This document shows, piece by piece, positions 37,408 to 46,686 of a stretch of 64,000 nt of DNA. This DNA comes from Phaeobacter piscinae (lineage in GTDB: Bacteria; Pseudomonadota; Alphaproteobacteria; Rhodobacterales; Rhodobacteraceae), in assembly GCF_002407245.1 (NCBI RefSeq), contig NZ_CP010681.1, positions 2,604,001 to 2,668,000 on the forward strand, read 5' to 3'. Positions within the stretch are counted from its first letter, which is position 1. Every line of letters starts with the position of its first letter. The notes below the pieces were generated by a model. That model saw nothing but the letters and a program-made list of their open reading frames with translations. It searched no databases and was not told the DNA's origin. The position numbers and the translations under genes were made by a program.

Positions 37408-37503
37408 GGGCCACACTCCTTCATGGGTTGTCTTGGAAACTGAATATGGAAACAGGACGGCCCGCGCGGGCGGGCCATCCCATCATGTCAAAGAGGACTG
37501 TGA

Positions 37504-38097
37504 TCAGCCGCCCTTCTGGTCATAGGCTGTACCCCAGCCCCAGGCACCGGAGCCAAAGCCACGGGCCACCACACGTTCGCGGTAGACAGCGGAAACCACA
37601 TCCCCGTCACCCGCCAGCAGCGCCTTGGTCGAGCACATCTCGGCACAGATGGGCAACTTGCCCTCGGCGATCCGGTTGCGGCCGTATTTGGAGAACTCCG
37701 CATTGGAATGCGTCTCCTCAGGGCCACCGGCGCAGAAGGTGCACTTGTCCATCTTGCCACGGCTGCCAAAGTTGCCTGCCTGCGGATATTGCGGCGCGCC
37801 AAAGGGGCACGCGTAGAAGCAGTAGCCGCAGCCAATGCAGAGATCCTTGGAGTGCAGGACCACGCCTTCCTCGTTCTGGTAGAAACAGTCGACCGGGCAC
37901 ACCGCCATACAGGGCGCATCCGAGCAATGCATACAGGCGACCGAGATCGACCGCTCGCCGGGCTTGCCATCATTGATGGTCACCACCCGGCGCCGGTTGA
38001 TACCCCAAGGCACCTCGTGCTCGTTCTTACAGGCCGTGACACAGGCGTTGCATTCAATGCAGCGTTCGGCGTCACAGAGAAACTTCGCTCTTGCCAT
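37504..38097 (-). CDS. fdhB: Formate dehydrogenase iron-sulfur subunit
   Basis: A 197-residue beta subunit with ferredoxin-type cysteine clusters: CIECNACVTACKNEH, CMHCSDAPCMAVCPVDC, CIGCGYCFYACPFG, and CTFC with a later CAEMC, enough for four [4Fe-4S] clusters. It lacks the C-terminal membrane helix of E. coli FdnH. It wires the catalytic subunit to the cytochrome b subunit. Thirteen bases separate it from the catalytic subunit gene and the ribosome site is AAGGAG. Confidence 0.94.
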   Translation of the reverse strand: MARAKFLCDAERCIECNACVTACKNEHEVPWGINRRRVVTINDGKPGERSISVACMHCSDAPCMAVCPVDCFYQNEEGVVLHSKDLCIGCGYCFYACPFGAPQYPQAGNFGSRGKMDKCTFCAGGPEETHSNAEFSKYGRNRIAEGKLPICAEMCSTKALLAGDGDVVSAVYRERVVARGFGSGAWGWGTAYDQKGG

Positions 38098-38109
38098 ATC
38101 TCTTTCTCC

Positions 38110-41085
38110 TTATGCTGCGCTGATCTTGCAGAGAGTACACTTGCTCTCCTGCATCTGGGTCACGCTGTCATAGCCATAGGTCTGCGCAGTGTTGGCACTT
38201 TCGCCCAAGACATAGGGGTCAGCTCCATCGGGGTATTTGTCGCGCAGATCTTCACCTTGGTAATGACCGCCAAAGTGGAACGGCATGAAGGCAACGCCCT
38301 CTCCGACCCGCTCTGTGACCATTGCCATGACCTTGACCTTGCCACCCTCCGGACCTTCGACCCAGACCTGCGATCCATCCCGAACGCCGATATTGTTGGC
38401 ATCGCGCGGGTGGATTTCGACAAACATGTCCTGCTGCAGTTCTGCCAGCCACGGATTGGACCGGGTTTCCTCGCCGCCGCCTTCGTATTCGACCAGACGA
38501 CCAGAGGTCAGGATGATCGGATATTCCTTGGAGACGTCGTTTTTCTGGATCGACGCATAGAGGGTCGGCAACCGGTAGGAATGACGGTCCTCATATGTCG
38601 GATAGTCTTCGACCAGATCCCGGCGGTTGGTGTAAAGCGGCTCGCGGTGGATGGGTACCGGATCAGGGAAGGTCCAGACCACGGCCCGCGCCTTGGCATT
38701 GCCGAAGGGCGCACACTCATGGGCAATCGCTACCCGCTGGATGCCACCGGACAGATCCGTCTTCCAGTTCACCTTGGCGACCTTGTCGTCATAGTCCGAC
38801 GGGAAGGGCGACATGCTTTGTTCCCCAACTTCATGGGTGTAGTCGGCAAAGCCGTCCACTCCAGCTGCCTTGGCGATGAACGCCCGCTCACTTGGGGTCA
38901 GTTCGGTGTGCCAACCCAGATCCTTCAGCATCTGATAGGTGAATTCGGGATAACCATCCTGAATATCCGACCCTGCAGAATAGACACCCTCAGCCAGAAG
39001 GTTGTCGCCATCCCGCTCCACGCCGAAGCGGGCGCGGAAGGTCAGGCCACCTTCGGATACCGGTTTGGACATATCATAAAGGTTCGGCGTCCCCGGATGC
39101 CCCATTTCGGCGGTGCCCCAGCAGGGCCAGGGCATACCGTAGTAGTCTCCGTCAGCAGGACCACCCACGGCCCGCAGCGTGGTGCGGTCAAAGGTGTGCT
39201 GATTGGCCATATGCAACTTCATCCGCTCCGGTGATTGACCGGTGTAGCCGATGGTCCACATACCCTTGTTGAATTCGCGCGTGATGCTTTCGACATTCGG
39301 GGTTTCGGCGTCTTCCATCTCAATATTGCGGAAGAGCCGATCGCCCCAGCCGAACTTGTTCGCGAACTTGGCGATGATCACATGATCTGGCAGGCTCTCG
39401 AACAGCGGATCGACGATCTTGTCACGCCACTGCAAAGACCGGTTCGACGCGGTGACCGATCCACGGGTCTCGAACTGGGTACAGGCGGGCAGCAGGTAAA
39501 CACCATCGGTGCGATCATGCAGCACGGCAGAGACGGTGGGATACGGGTCAACAACGACCAGCATGTCCAGCTTCTCCATCGCCGTCTTCATCTCCGTCAT
39601 ACGGGTCTGAGAATTCGGCGCGTGGCCCCACAGAACCATGGCCCGCACATTGTTGGGCTGATCCATGTTGTCCTGGTCTTCAAGGATACCGTCGATCCAG
39701 CGGCTGACCGGAATACCCGTCAGGTTCTGCAGCGATTTGTCTTTGCCGTCGGCCCCTTTGATGGAGTCAAACTGCGCCGACAGCCACTCACCATCTTCGC
39801 CCCAGACACGGCCCCAATGGGCCCAGGCGCCTTTGGAAAGGCCATAGTAACCCGGCAACGTGTGGCTCAGAACGCCAAGATCGGTTGCGCCCTGCACGTT
39901 GTCATGGCCACGGAAGATATTGGTGCCGCCACCCGAGGTGCCCATGTTCCCCAGCGCAAGCTGAAGGATGCAATAGGCGCGGGTGTTGTTGTTGCCGGTG
40001 GTGTGCTGAGTGCCGCCCATACACCAGATCACGGTGCCAGGACGGTTGTTGGCCAATGTCCGCGCCACGCGCTTCAGCTGGCTGCCGGGGGTGCCGGTCA
40101 CACGCTCAACTTCCTCAGGCGTCCATTTGGCCACTTCTTCGCGGATCTGATCCATCCCCCAGACACGGGTGCGGATGAATTCCTTGTCTTCCCAGCTGTT
40201 GTCAAAGATGTGCCACAGGATGCCCCAGACCAGCGCCACATCGGTGCCGGGACGGAAGCGCACATATTCGTCGGCATGAGCCGCCGTGCGGGTAAAACGC
40301 GGATCGCAGACGATCAGCGGCGCGTTGTTCTGCTCCTTGGCCTTCAGCACGTGCAGCAGCGAGACAGGGTGTGCCTCGGCCGGGTTGCCACCAATGATGA
40401 AGATCGCCTTGGAGTTATGGATGTCGTTGTAGCTGTTGGTCATGGCGCCGTAGCCCCATGTATTCGCCACACCTGCAACGGTGGTCGAGTGACAGATACG
40501 CGCCTGATGGTCGACGTTATTGGTGCCCCAATAGGCGGCGAATTTGCGGAACAGATAGGCCTGTTCGTTGTTGTGCTTGGCTGACCCCAGCCAGTAGACG
40601 GAGTCCGGTCCGCTTTCTTCGCGGATCTGCATCATGCCGTCGCCGATCTCGTTGATCGCCTGTTCCCAGCTGATGCGCTTCCACTCTCCGCCTTCTTTCT
40701 TCATCGGGTACTTCAGGCGGCGTTCACCATGGGCGTGTTCGCGCACGGAGGCCCCTTTGGCGCAATGGGCACCAAGGTTGAACGGGCTGTCCCAACCGGG
40801 TTCCTGACCGGTCCAGACGCCGTTTTGCACCTCTGCCACGACGGTACAGCCGACCGAACAGTGGGTGCAGACAGATTTGACGGTTTCCACCGCGCCTGCC
40901 GCAGCGGTTGCGGCATTCGCCTTGGTGACTGAGCCACCTGTGGCGCTGATGGCGGCAAGGCCACCAATGGCCAGGCCGGATCCGCGCAGAAACGCGCGGC
41001 GGTCAACGGAGCTTTCCGCAACCTTGGACAGGATACTGGTCCGCTGGGGGCGTCGCGCAACCCCGTTGGTCTTTTTCCTAAGCAT
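38110..41085 (-). CDS. fdhA: Formate dehydrogenase catalytic subunit, Cys type
   Basis: A 991-residue molybdopterin oxidoreductase exported by Tat (DRRAFLRGSGLAIGG). Seen: the N-terminal [4Fe-4S] motif CTHCSVGC, and active-site Cys198 in QARICHSTT where E. coli FdnG has selenocysteine. The C-terminal pterin-binding domain contains TSGRLVEYEGGGEETRSN. It oxidises formate to CO2 in the periplasm with a bis-pterin Mo or W cofactor. The nearby tungstate transporter favours tungsten. AGGGAGG precedes the ATG. Confidence 0.95.
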   Translation of the reverse strand: MLRKKTNGVARRPQRTSILSKVAESSVDRRAFLRGSGLAIGGLAAISATGGSVTKANAATAAAGAVETVKSVCTHCSVGCTVVAEVQNGVWTGQEPGWDSPFNLGAHCAKGASVREHAHGERRLKYPMKKEGGEWKRISWEQAINEIGDGMMQIREESGPDSVYWLGSAKHNNEQAYLFRKFAAYWGTNNVDHQARICHSTTVAGVANTWGYGAMTNSYNDIHNSKAIFIIGGNPAEAHPVSLLHVLKAKEQNNAPLIVCDPRFTRTAAHADEYVRFRPGTDVALVWGILWHIFDNSWEDKEFIRTRVWGMDQIREEVAKWTPEEVERVTGTPGSQLKRVARTLANNRPGTVIWCMGGTQHTTGNNNTRAYCILQLALGNMGTSGGGTNIFRGHDNVQGATDLGVLSHTLPGYYGLSKGAWAHWGRVWGEDGEWLSAQFDSIKGADGKDKSLQNLTGIPVSRWIDGILEDQDNMDQPNNVRAMVLWGHAPNSQTRMTEMKTAMEKLDMLVVVDPYPTVSAVLHDRTDGVYLLPACTQFETRGSVTASNRSLQWRDKIVDPLFESLPDHVIIAKFANKFGWGDRLFRNIEMEDAETPNVESITREFNKGMWTIGYTGQSPERMKLHMANQHTFDRTTLRAVGGPADGDYYGMPWPCWGTAEMGHPGTPNLYDMSKPVSEGGLTFRARFGVERDGDNLLAEGVYSAGSDIQDGYPEFTYQMLKDLGWHTELTPSERAFIAKAAGVDGFADYTHEVGEQSMSPFPSDYDDKVAKVNWKTDLSGGIQRVAIAHECAPFGNAKARAVVWTFPDPVPIHREPLYTNRRDLVEDYPTYEDRHSYRLPTLYASIQKNDVSKEYPIILTSGRLVEYEGGGEETRSNPWLAELQQDMFVEIHPRDANNIGVRDGSQVWVEGPEGGKVKVMAMVTERVGEGVAFMPFHFGGHYQGEDLRDKYPDGADPYVLGESANTAQTYGYDSVTQMQESKCTLCKISAA

Positions 41086-41192
41086 GTGTTCCTCCCTTGC
41101 TTCCCTTACGGGTTCGCTGGGTTATTGGGGGCCTTTGGCAGTCGGGCGTCACGCAACCAGTCGCCGGGGGCGTTCATAACATCACCGGTGCG

Positions 41193-41384
41193 TCAGAACC
41201 GGAGGCTGTCGTAGTAGGCGCGGGTATGCGCGGTGTCCTGCATCACCTCTGATGTCAGGTCTGGCTCGGCCGCCTCGGCCGTGCCGCCGGTCGTTGCAAC
41301 CGCCACCGCCGCAATCGGCGTTGTGGTCGCTGCCAGCTTGAGAAAGTCGCGGCGGCTTGTGGCCTCCTCGGTCTTTCTGGTCAT
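41193..41384 (-). CDS. Small Tat-signal formate-dehydrogenase-region protein
   Basis: A 63-residue protein with a twin-arginine signal (SRRDFLKLAATTTPIAAVAV) and a short mature tail ending YYDSLRF. This small Tat-targeted protein is regularly found just before formate dehydrogenase alpha genes. The start at MTRKTEEA has a very strong GGAGGAGG site; an earlier ATG 30 bases upstream would swallow that site. A role as escort or accessory of the catalytic subunit is inferred from conserved position. Confidence 0.85.
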   Translation of the reverse strand: MTRKTEEATSRRDFLKLAATTTPIAAVAVATTGGTAEAAEPDLTSEVMQDTAHTRAYYDSLRF

Positions 41385-41443
41385 GTGATCCTCCTCCTCA
41401 AATGGTTGGTTCACAGGGTTATGGGCCGGCGCACCGGCCCGGC

Positions 41444-42091
41444 TCAGGCGGATTGCTCCGCGCTCATCCGAAATCCTTCGGACTCAATCTCCATGAAGAC
41501 ACGGCCCACGGCGCCGACAGCGGCGTAAAGCACCGAGTTCTTTGCCGCCTCAAGATCGGAGTAGAAATGACCCGCCCAAGGACCGATGTGTTTGTTGAAG
41601 AACTGTTTCTGGTCGCTCAGTGGTGCCACCGCGCCAAAGCGCCCCGCGATCAGCGCGCCCATCATCTCCATCAGCGAGGCGATATTATCCTCCGGCTCAT
41701 AGACATTCTGCGCCCGTGTCATGCCGCGCGCGGCCATGTCCTGCCGCAGGGCCGCCAGCGGTTTTTCATTCAGGAACCCGGTGAGGTAATAGCTTGCGTA
41801 GGGCAGCAGCTCACCGCGCCCGAGACCGATGAAAAGCTTGTTGAACTCCCGCTCGGCAGCCGCCGGTTTGGTCAGCTTGGCCAGTTTCGCCAGCGCATTG
41901 ATCGCCGTACCCAGATCCGTGTCATCCCCAGCCAGCCCCGATACCTGCGCGAGCAGCATCTCATCCGGCGGGCCGGACAGCATCAGGCCCAGAAAGTTAT
42001 AGAGATCCGCGCGCAGACGATCCTCGTCCTGCGGGATGGCAGGGCTGACCTCCTGTGCAATGGTCTCTGACTGGGCTTCCTTGGCGGTCAT
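41444..42091 (-). CDS. TorD/DmsD-type chaperone
   Basis: A 215-residue all-helical cytoplasmic chaperone of the TorD family. Seen: EREFNKLFIGLGRGELLPYA, the family's signature region, and YEPEDNIASLMEMMGAL. It would bind the Tat signal of the apo catalytic subunit during cofactor loading. AAGGAG precedes the ATG at 42091; the longer open frame upstream overlaps the DUF3306 gene and is not credible. Confidence 0.88.
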   Translation of the reverse strand: MTAKEAQSETIAQEVSPAIPQDEDRLRADLYNFLGLMLSGPPDEMLLAQVSGLAGDDTDLGTAINALAKLAKLTKPAAAEREFNKLFIGLGRGELLPYASYYLTGFLNEKPLAALRQDMAARGMTRAQNVYEPEDNIASLMEMMGALIAGRFGAVAPLSDQKQFFNKHIGPWAGHFYSDLEAAKNSVLYAAVGAVGRVFMEIESEGFRMSAEQSA

Positions 42092-42137
42092 ATGTGTCTC
42101 CTTGAGGGGCATCTTGGTCTTTGAATCGGATCGATGG

Positions 42138-42869
42138 TCAGGCCGCGGGCGCATCCGTGTCGGCGGCAAAGGTAAAGCGCATCCGCCGCGGCGCAGGCGC
42201 CACCGGGTCTGGTGCCACTGGGTCAGATGCGACGTGTGCAGATGGCGGCGCATCGGTCGGTATGGCAGGCGCAGCGGCCTCCTGCATGGGCACCTCAGCG
42301 TCATCCGCATCCGCAGGAGAAAGCAGCGCCATGGTCGGACGGCGCACCGGATCAACGGGCCTGGCCGTTGCGGCGGTTTCCTCATCCACAGACGCGACCT
42401 TCTCTCCTGCAGGGTCCTCATCTTCTACCTCGGCGACGATCCCCGTTGCACGGCCTGCTGCCTCTTCCGCCTGCCGCGCCAGTTCTTCGACATGGGCGGT
42501 CATGCCCTTGCCCACCTGATAGGCGGTCTGCAGATTTTCGATCACCATGGCGCTGTCAGTGAAATCCTCACCGTAGTCCAAAAGCCCGTCGACATTCGCC
42601 AGCACCGGATTGCTGGCCCACAGACGCCGCAGCGCGCGGGTCCGCAGTCGGGCCGGAATGGTCTCTTTCAGGAAAACGCTGAAGTCATCACCCTGCTGCA
42701 TCTGATCCGGGTCCGGAAGGTTCAGCTCTTCCAGAAGTTCGGCATCGCTCTTCGCCTCAAGCGCTTGCTCTTCGGCAACGCGCGCGGCGGCCGCGGTCTC
42801 GGCGGCCTCCGCCTGCTGCTCAGCTGCAACCTTGGCACGGCGGCGGGACCAGAAATCATCCCCGCTCAT
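42138..42869 (-). CDS. DUF3306 formate dehydrogenase accessory protein
   Basis: A 243-residue protein beginning DDFWSRRRAKVAAEQ with a helical Ala/Glu-rich stretch, a conserved core (ARLRTRALRRLWASNPVLAN) and a low-complexity Pro/Ala tail. DUF3306 is almost always encoded with formate dehydrogenase genes. Precise role unknown; an assembly function is likely. It overlaps the DUF3305 gene by four bases. Confidence 0.85.
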   Translation of the reverse strand: MSGDDFWSRRRAKVAAEQQAEAAETAAAARVAEEQALEAKSDAELLEELNLPDPDQMQQGDDFSVFLKETIPARLRTRALRRLWASNPVLANVDGLLDYGEDFTDSAMVIENLQTAYQVGKGMTAHVEELARQAEEAAGRATGIVAEVEDEDPAGEKVASVDEETAATARPVDPVRRPTMALLSPADADDAEVPMQEAAAPAIPTDAPPSAHVASDPVAPDPVAPAPRRMRFTFAADTDAPAA

Positions 42870-43441
42870 GACAGGCGCGCCTTTTTCATCGTGGGCGACC
42901 GGTAAACATCGGTCAGCTGGGAGATCCGCGGATCCCCGATACCATCCTCAGTCGCATCGGTTTTTACGCGATCCCGGCGACGCTTCTTAAACGGTTCATC
43001 ATGGAAATGCAGCTGTGCGAAATCCCGGATCCAGGCCACCAGCCCATCCGGCATCGGTACTTTCTCCACCAGATCCTCACCGTTGTCGGCATAGTCCTGC
43101 GCCTCATAGGGCGAAGCCGTCACCAAGAGCAATTCCAGTGGGCGATCCTCCGACGCGCCCTCCCGCAGCACCACATAGATGCAGGGCGGCTCAGCCGTGA
43201 GGCCATGCAGATACGCCTCCGCCTCACTGCGGTGCAGTTCCAGCGGCAGGGTGGCGGCATGAAACTCACGCGTCTCCCCCGCTTCGCGCAGCAACTGCCA
43301 GTCCGCCGGTGCCGCCCCTGGCAGAACCGAGGTCGCCTTCCAGGACCAGCGCGCCCATCGCGTCACGCCCGGCTGGCGCCGCAATACGACGCCCAGCGGG
43401 ATCATATCCGTCTTTGCACTGCGATCTGCGGGTTCGGCCAC
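42866..43441 (-). CDS. DUF3305 formate dehydrogenase accessory protein
   Basis: About 191 residues with the family opening IPLGVVLRRQPGVTRWARWS. DUF3305 accompanies DUF3306 and TorD in formate dehydrogenase clusters. The start is uncertain: the GTG chosen has AGGG seven bases upstream, and an ATG 45 bases earlier (43486) is also possible. First gene of the leftward formate unit. Confidence 0.82.
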   Translation of the reverse strand: MAEPADRSAKTDMIPLGVVLRRQPGVTRWARWSWKATSVLPGAAPADWQLLREAGETREFHAATLPLELHRSEAEAYLHGLTAEPPCIYVVLREGASEDRPLELLLVTASPYEAQDYADNGEDLVEKVPMPDGLVAWIRDFAQLHFHDEPFKKRRRDRVKTDATEDGIGDPRISQLTDVYRSPTMKKARLS

Positions 43442-43795
43442 GTCAATGCCCTGCTCATGAATTCGACTGCCCCAACAGTGCCGCATTCCCCAGCTGTGCC
43501 GAAAGATAACTTTTGCTGATGGCGCATTAAATCAACATCAATGGTCAAATTGACCAGTCCGATATGACCCCGCAGAACCGCCCGGACGAAAAGTCTATTT
43601 TGACTAATTCACTCAGGCTTAACGCCGGGGCAGCCCGGGCTGCCTGTGGCGCGAATCACCGGCTTGATTTGCCGGGGATGGCGGCACACTCACGATGCGA
43701 ATTGCGGTTTACCTGCTTGCGCAAACATGCCTAGTCTGAACACGAGGCGGCGGAAATACGCTGCTCTGAAAGACCATAGAATACGCGGAGAACTC
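43442..43795. promoter_or_regulatory. Divergent promoter region of the formate cluster
   Basis: No gene seen in about 350 bases between the DUF3305 and ferredoxin-like genes. It holds a perfect 15-base palindrome, TGGTCAAATTGACCA (43542-43556), with nearby related TTGAC words (for example near 43603). The palindrome is a likely binding site for a regulator of one or both arms. Confidence 0.55.
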
Positions 43796-45745
43796 ATGCC
43801 TAAGACGTTGATTTTATGTGATTGTGCAGGAACGCAATCCATCGATTCCGAGGCATTGTCGCGCCGCACCGGTCTGCCCTGCTCCAAGCTGCATTCAGCG
43901 CTTTGCACAGACGAGATCGAGCAGGCCGCCGCTGCCTTGACGCAAGAGGATGCAATTATTTGCTGCGCTCAGGAGCACCGCATTTTCGAGGCTCTGGCAG
44001 AAGAAATCGACGCCCCCACACCAGGGTTCATCGACCTGCGCGACCGGGCCGGTTGGACCGCAGATACCGCCGACACGCTGCCCAAAATGACCGCCCTGAT
44101 CGCCGAAGCGACGTTGGCACCGCCCCCTGCGAAGACGATCGACCTGCAGTCCGAAGGGGTGTGCCTGATCCTCGGCGCGCCAGATATTGCCTATGCGGCG
44201 GCTGCGCGTTTGCAGGACAGCCTCGCAGTGACCGTCCTTCTTGACACACCAAGCGACCCGCCTCACAGCCGTGCCTATGACGTGATTTCGGGACAATTGC
44301 GCCACGCCAAAGGCGCGCTGGGGCAATTCGCCGTTACCATCGATCAGTTGCAACAGCTGGATGTCACCGGGCGCAGCTGGACCTGGGGTGAGGCCCGGAA
44401 TGGCGGCCAGTCGATCTGCGATCTCATTCTGGATCTGCGCGGCGGTCAGGCCTTGTTTCCGGCGCCCGAAAAACGCGACGGCTATCTGCGGGCCGATCCA
44501 AAATCCGCTCCGGCAGTTGCTGAGGCCACCCTTGCAGCAAGCCAACTGATCGGCACCTTTGAAAAACCGCTCTACGTGCGCAGTGAACCGCTGCTTTGCG
44601 CCCATTCCCGCGCGGGCCAGACTGGCTGCACCCGCTGTTTGGATGTCTGCCCAACCGGCGCTATCAGCCCTGCTGGCGACCATGTCAGCATTGACCCGAT
44701 GATCTGTGCGGGTTGCGGATCCTGTGCTTCGCTCTGCCCTTCAGGTGCGATCACCTATGACGCACCTCCAACCGATGCACTGATGCGTCGGATTCAGACA
44801 CTGGCGAAGGCTTATCTCGACGCAGGCGGCTCCGCCCCCCGGCTTCTCGTGGTCGACCAGCACGGCAGCGAGATGATCGAACTGGCGGCCCGCCATGGCC
44901 GTGGCCTGCCCGCAGATGTGATCCCGCTGGCGGTGGACGCGCTCAACAGCTTTGGTCATGCCGAAGCTCTGGCTGCCCTGGCCGCCGGTTTCACTGAGGT
45001 GTCGGTGCTGCTCTCTCCCAAGAGTGAGCGCGACGTGCAGGAGCGCGAAAGCGCGCTCGCCGCGGCCATTGCCGGTCCGCACCTGCATCTGCTCGACCTC
45101 AGTGACCCGGATCAACTCAGCGATGTTCTGTTTGCTCGCGACGGCACCTTGGCTCAGGTCGAAACACCTCAACGCCCCATGGGCACCCGCCGCCAGATCA
45201 CCCGCCAGGCCGCCAAGGCGTTGCTGCCCGAGGCTGAGACCCTGCCGCTGCCAGAGGGCGCGCCCTATGGTGCGGTGCTGGTGTCATCGGACAACTGTAC
45301 GCTCTGCCTCTCTTGTGTCTCGCTCTGCCCCTCCGGCGCGCTTGGCGACAATCCGGACCTGCCACAGCTGCGCTTTCAGGAGGACGCCTGCCTGCAATGT
45401 GGCCTCTGCGCCAATGTCTGCCCGGAGGATGCGATCACTTATGAACCGCGCCTCAACCTGACGTCAGCGGCGTTGTCACAGGTGGTCCTGCACGAGGAAG
45501 AGCCCTTTGCCTGTGTCGAATGCGGATCGCTGTTCGGTGTAAAGTCGACCATCGACAAGATCACCGAGAAGCTGGCTGGGAAACACTCAATGTTTGCCAA
45601 CCCGGATGCCGCCCGAATGATTCAGATGTGTGACGACTGCCGCGTCAATGCGCAATTCCATCAGCAGAATTCTCCCTTCGCGGGCGCGGAGCGGCCCAAG
45701 GTCCGAACCACCGAGGACTACCTCAGCAAGCGCAAGGATCATTGA
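43796..45745 (+). CDS. Multi-cluster 4Fe-4S ferredoxin-like protein
   Basis: A 649-residue cytoplasmic iron-sulfur protein. An N-terminal domain of about 250 residues lacks clear cofactor motifs. It is followed by CTRCLDVCP and CAGCGSCASLCP (about residues 277-320), then CTLCLSCVSLCP and CLQCGLCANVCP (about 500-550), enough for four [4Fe-4S] clusters, and a tail with CVEC and CDDC pairs. Such proteins are common beside Roseobacter formate dehydrogenase genes, where they may deliver electrons or sulfur during assembly. The start has GGAG eight bases upstream. Divergent from the DUF3305 arm. Confidence 0.87.
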   Translation: MPKTLILCDCAGTQSIDSEALSRRTGLPCSKLHSALCTDEIEQAAAALTQEDAIICCAQEHRIFEALAEEIDAPTPGFIDLRDRAGWTADTADTLPKMTALIAEATLAPPPAKTIDLQSEGVCLILGAPDIAYAAAARLQDSLAVTVLLDTPSDPPHSRAYDVISGQLRHAKGALGQFAVTIDQLQQLDVTGRSWTWGEARNGGQSICDLILDLRGGQALFPAPEKRDGYLRADPKSAPAVAEATLAASQLIGTFEKPLYVRSEPLLCAHSRAGQTGCTRCLDVCPTGAISPAGDHVSIDPMICAGCGSCASLCPSGAITYDAPPTDALMRRIQTLAKAYLDAGGSAPRLLVVDQHGSEMIELAARHGRGLPADVIPLAVDALNSFGHAEALAALAAGFTEVSVLLSPKSERDVQERESALAAAIAGPHLHLLDLSDPDQLSDVLFARDGTLAQVETPQRPMGTRRQITRQAAKALLPEAETLPLPEGAPYGAVLVSSDNCTLCLSCVSLCPSGALGDNPDLPQLRFQEDACLQCGLCANVCPEDAITYEPRLNLTSAALSQVVLHEEEPFACVECGSLFGVKSTIDKITEKLAGKHSMFANPDAARMIQMCDDCRVNAQFHQQNSPFAGAERPKVRTTEDYLSKRKDH

Positions 45746-45774
45746 TCCTGAGGGACCGAGAGACGATGACGCCC

Positions 45775-46557
45775 CTATTTATGCTCCAGCGGTGCGCCCA
45801 GATCCGCCGGGCTGAGTACCGCCACATAGGCCAGGATGTTCTCCAGGTCATCCAGTGTGATCTCCACCGGGACGATGGGCGAGGGTCGCGCCTCATCGAA
45901 CGGCGGCGTGACCTCGGCGACCTGGGTAAAGGCGGGGTGTGGATTCAATGCATAGAACGCCTGAAACCGCTGTTCCCAATCCGCAAGGCTGCGCAGAACA
46001 TAAAACGACGGCGTCGAGCCGATGCTGTTGATCCGCCCGGCTTCCTCTACCGCATGGCAGCGTCCGCAATGGACCTTCGACAGATGATACCCGTTCCCGG
46101 CGTCGCCGTCCCATGTGGCAACATCCTCCTGCGCATCCGGTTGCGCGGGCACGCGAAACATCTGGATCCCCTCCGGGGCGAAGGCAGCAATCGTGCGCCC
46201 GCCCACCTCAGAGGTCAGCCAATCCGCAAACCGCTGCGCCCCCGTGTGATCCGGGGTAATCAGCTCCAGATGCCAGATGATCCCGCCACCCTCCATCACC
46301 GGTGCCCCCCGTGGTCCCAAAGCGACCTCTGCGTCTTCGCCCGGTTCGACCACCTCCACCCGCACCTGCGTTTTCAGCGAAAATCGCGGCAGCATGAACC
46401 CCAGCACCCCGGTGTCGATGAGCGCCTGGGGCGCAATCAGCCGAACCGTGCGCGGATCACCCTGTGCCAGGGCGACCATGGGCTGCATCGAAACGGCAAA
46501 TACCAGCGCGACCAGTATCCCCGTATATTTGCGCAAAAGACTACATACCCAGACCAT
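45775..46557 (-). CDS. Reduced TupA-like domain joined to cytochrome c
   Basis: A 260-residue exported protein with a signal peptide (GILVALVFAVSMQPMVALAQ). The next 115 residues resemble the ends of a TupA/ModA-type binding protein with the middle missing: ALIDTGVLGFMLPRF parallels FHNSGLAEVLLPEIK of the nearby TupA, and AQRFADWLTSEVGGRTIAAF parallels its C terminus. A cytochrome c motif follows (Cys164, Cys167, His168). No Met occurs after the heme motif, so the sixth heme ligand is probably not Met. It converges with the ferredoxin-like gene. The cytochrome c assignment is firm; the binding-protein similarity is my reading. Confidence 0.72.
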   Translation of the reverse strand: MVWVCSLLRKYTGILVALVFAVSMQPMVALAQGDPRTVRLIAPQALIDTGVLGFMLPRFSLKTQVRVEVVEPGEDAEVALGPRGAPVMEGGGIIWHLELITPDHTGAQRFADWLTSEVGGRTIAAFAPEGIQMFRVPAQPDAQEDVATWDGDAGNGYHLSKVHCGRCHAVEEAGRINSIGSTPSFYVLRSLADWEQRFQAFYALNPHPAFTQVAEVTPPFDEARPSPIVPVEITLDDLENILAYVAVLSPADLGAPLEHK

Positions 46558-46686
46558 ATGAAATGCTAGGAAACCATCTACATCCCCGTCAAGAACTGTT
46601 GCAGCCGAGGCGACGACCCCGGCAGATCATCAATACCAATCAAGCCAGCTTGACCCAAGCTCGCACCAAGAAGGAGCAACCCCGGC

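Noticed and set aside
38110..41085. Selenocysteine in the formate dehydrogenase
   Set aside because: The active-site codon is TGT (Cys198) and the frame has no internal TGA.
42092..42421. A long N-terminal extension of the TorD-type chaperone
   Set aside because: The extension is Arg/Pro-rich shadow sequence inside the DUF3306 gene; the chosen ATG has AAGGAG upstream.
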